A DNA stretch of 64,000 nucleotides from Artocarpus heterophyllus (lineage: Eukaryota; Streptophyta; Magnoliopsida; Rosales; Moraceae): the NCBI GenBank assembly GCA_025403435.1, contig CM046332.1:10843903-10907902 (forward strand), written 5' to 3'. The translations under genes were made by a program, and so were the position numbers. Shown here in pieces: positions 62,291 through 64,000 of the stretch. Under the pieces are notes generated by a model. The model ran no database searches, was not told the origin of the DNA, and saw only the letters and a list, made by a program, of their open reading frames with translations. The stretch's first letter is position 1; each line of letters begins with the position of its first letter.

Positions 62291-62579
62291 GAGAGATTAA
62301 ATAGAGGAACGGAAAGGCAAAACCAGTGAAGGAAAACCATGTATAGCATGCGGATTTTCAAATGGGACGTGTTTGGTATTTGACAAATTGTTTTGTTTCA
62401 AAATTAAAAATAACAAATAAAAATAATTAAATGTAGTTAAGAATTATTAAAATAATCAAGAATAACATTAACTTAGAAATATTTTAAAATAGGCAAATTA
62501 AGTTTAAAAATGCACCATGGCACACAAATTCACCATTTTACACACTAACATCACTTAATTAATTTTGGGGCATTGCAGC

Positions 62580-64000
62580 TCTCCACCCCTAAATGAAATT
62601 TCACCCTTGAAATTTACAAATTAATTTAAAAAACAAAACAAATATGGATACAACTCTTGCATAGTCGATTCTAATTCCCAGGTGGCTTCATCAAGCCCGT
62701 GATGCTGCCACACGACGTTTACTAACGGTATGTCGCGAAGTCGTAAGTTGATCACTTTTTGATCGATTATCTGGACCGACACTTCTTCACATGTTGTGTC
62801 TTCTTGAATCTGTACGTCTTGGAACAAAATATTTGTACGTCCTGGAACAAAATTATCTTGTTTTGCTTTGGTGGGCATTTTTGAAGCATTGACACATGGA
62901 ATACATCATGGACATAAGAAAGCTCGGGAGGAAGATCGAGTCGATAAATGACTACACCGACATGCTAAGTGATCTCGAACAGTCCAACATAGCTCGGTGC
63001 TTACTCTGAATCGTGTGATAACTTTACGAGGTGATACCTTCAAGAAAACAAAATCTCACATCGAATTCCAGCGCTCAGCATCTTTTATCCGCGTAACTCT
63101 TCTGTCGACTCTGAGTTGCCTTCAATCGATCTCGTGTCACGGTGACCTTCTCATTGTTGTCACAGATCTCATTTGGCACAAGAATAATCCTGTCTTCTAG
63201 TTCTACCCAACACACAGGTGGCCGACACGGTCATTCATACAACGTTTCAAACAGTGCTATGCCAATGCTGGCTTGATAGCTGTTATTGTATGCAAACTCT
63301 GCTAGATGCAAGTACTTCTTCTAGTTCCCGCCAAAATCTAACACACGTGTACATAATATATCTTTGAGAATTTGAATGACCTGCTTAGATTACCCATCAG
63401 TCAGAGAATGAAATGTTGTGCTGAAAGTTCAAATCCATACCCAAAGCCTTTTGAAAGCTCCTTCAGTATTTGGCGTTGAATTTGGTGTCTCTATCAGATG
63501 TGATGGACAAAGGAACTCTGTGGAACTACAGTATGTTCTGCTGATACAATTCTCTGAGAACTCTCCTCGAGCATGTCCTCGGTAAATCGGTGAGGAAATC
63601 CATCGTGATGTGTTCCCATTTCCACCCTAGAATAGGAAGCGGTTGAAGCTGACCTGCTGGCTTCTGGTGCTCGACTTTTACTTGAAGAATAGTCGCACAC
63701 TTGGCCACGTATTCCCAAACATCCTTCTTCATGCCTCTCCATCAGTATTGCCTCTTCAGATCACAATACATCTTTGTACTTCCTACATCAATGATGATCT
63801 GAGACTTGTAGGCTTTATCCATTATGGCCTTCGTCACTTCTGTGATTACTGGAACTGCTAGGCACTCCCTGAAGTACAACAATCCATCAACATGTACCCT
63901 TCATTCTTCAAATTGCTCTCCATTTTGAATCACATCTAGATTCTTTAAAGGTGTTGGTCTTGCCACTGATTCTATTTCACCATCTAAACAAGAGTTGGGG
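62580..64000 (-). pseudogene. Chromovirus pol relic: integrase and chromodomain, 5' part outside window
   Basis: On -, from the window edge: integrase fragments MKKDVWEYVAKCATILQVKV and GWKWEHITMDFLTDLPR (about 63735-63580), then frame-broken core and C-terminal pieces, then a chromodomain in 62878-62621 (EVSVQIIDQKVINLRLRDIP, VVWQHHGLDEATWELES, ELYPYLF). The zinc-finger CxxC next to WEYVAKC has lost its second Cys. A purine tract (AGGGGTGGAGAGC) joins the LTR. Stops and frameshifts throughout. Confidence 0.85.

Larger units (their letters stand above)
59994..62577 (-). repeat. Chromovirus 3' LTR, main part
   Basis: Continues the LTR interrupted at 33182; ends at CATTGCA (62577). Contains a 508-bp tandem duplication, a palindrome cluster and a GA-rich tract (62185-62290). 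No gene is seen in it. Confidence 0.75.
33038..64000 (-). mobile_element. Chromovirus-type Ty3/gypsy retrotransposon, minus strand, runs past window end
   Basis: A 3' LTR begins (on -) at 62577 with TGCAATGCCCC and ends at 33038 with GGGCGTGACA. It is split by the Tat element at 33183-59993, so LTR sequence occupies 59994-62577 and 33038-33182 (about 2.73 kb). Upstream on - are a polypurine tract, a chromodomain and an integrase relic. The 5' part lies beyond 64000. The chromodomain places it among chromoviruses, most like the Tekay/Del lineage (inference). Confidence 0.8.

Noticed and set aside
62164..62361. Leu/Ser-rich minus-strand ORF
   Set aside because: Translation of a GA-rich low-complexity tract.

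Overview
The window is plant nuclear DNA, probably from a dicot (inferred from base composition and element types; the species cannot be named). It has a small gene island at about 1-9 kb, followed by roughly 54 kb built almost entirely of nested transposable elements.

Gene island. The window opens inside the last coding part of a phytolongin-type (VAMP-like longin) membrane protein gene on +. Convergent to it on - is a complete nine-exon gene for the TAD3/ADAT3 subunit of tRNA adenosine-34 deaminase, whose exon-intron structure can be followed with canonical splice sites and gives a 422-residue protein. Its last intron holds a long fold-back (MITE-like) element. Divergent from TAD3, at about 8.8-9.0 kb, is a MIR169 gene with a TATA box, a 21-nt miR169 sequence and a well-paired hairpin.

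Middle. A CACTA-like terminus at 9448 runs up to a 9.7-kb degraded Ty1/copia element on - (9666-19330; TSD GTTGC). From 20404 to 31187 an older terminal-inverted-repeat element (8-bp TSD TTTAATTA) surrounds a second, heavily decayed Sirevirus-like copia on - (20923-31030). That copia carries a relic of an extra ORF beyond pol, and its integrase region is broken by a truncated LTR of the first copia family.

Right half. Four retrotransposons are stacked inside one another. A chromovirus-type Ty3/gypsy on - (33038 to beyond the window end) has in its LTR a Tat-type Ty3/gypsy on + (33183-59993, TSD ATAAT). That element has in its 5' LTR a Ty1/copia on + (33666-49785, TSD GAGCC; same family as the 9.7-kb element). 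The copia has in its reverse transcriptase a further Ty3/gypsy on - (40275-46710, TSD TGGAT). Three TSD pairs are exact. Decay follows the nesting: the inner two elements have near-identical LTRs and nearly intact ORFs, while the outer two are full of stops and frameshifts.

Unusual signals. The Tat element carries an antisense gene with its own TATA box and a plausible intron. Copies of a GC-rich palindrome recur in the copia LTRs and leaders and also in the unrelated chromovirus LTR. The copia leader has a series of hairpins displaying a CCTAGG palindrome. The youngest gypsy has the C-terminus of its polyprotein encoded inside its LTR. I see no CRISPR array, bacterial defence system or other prokaryote-type operon.
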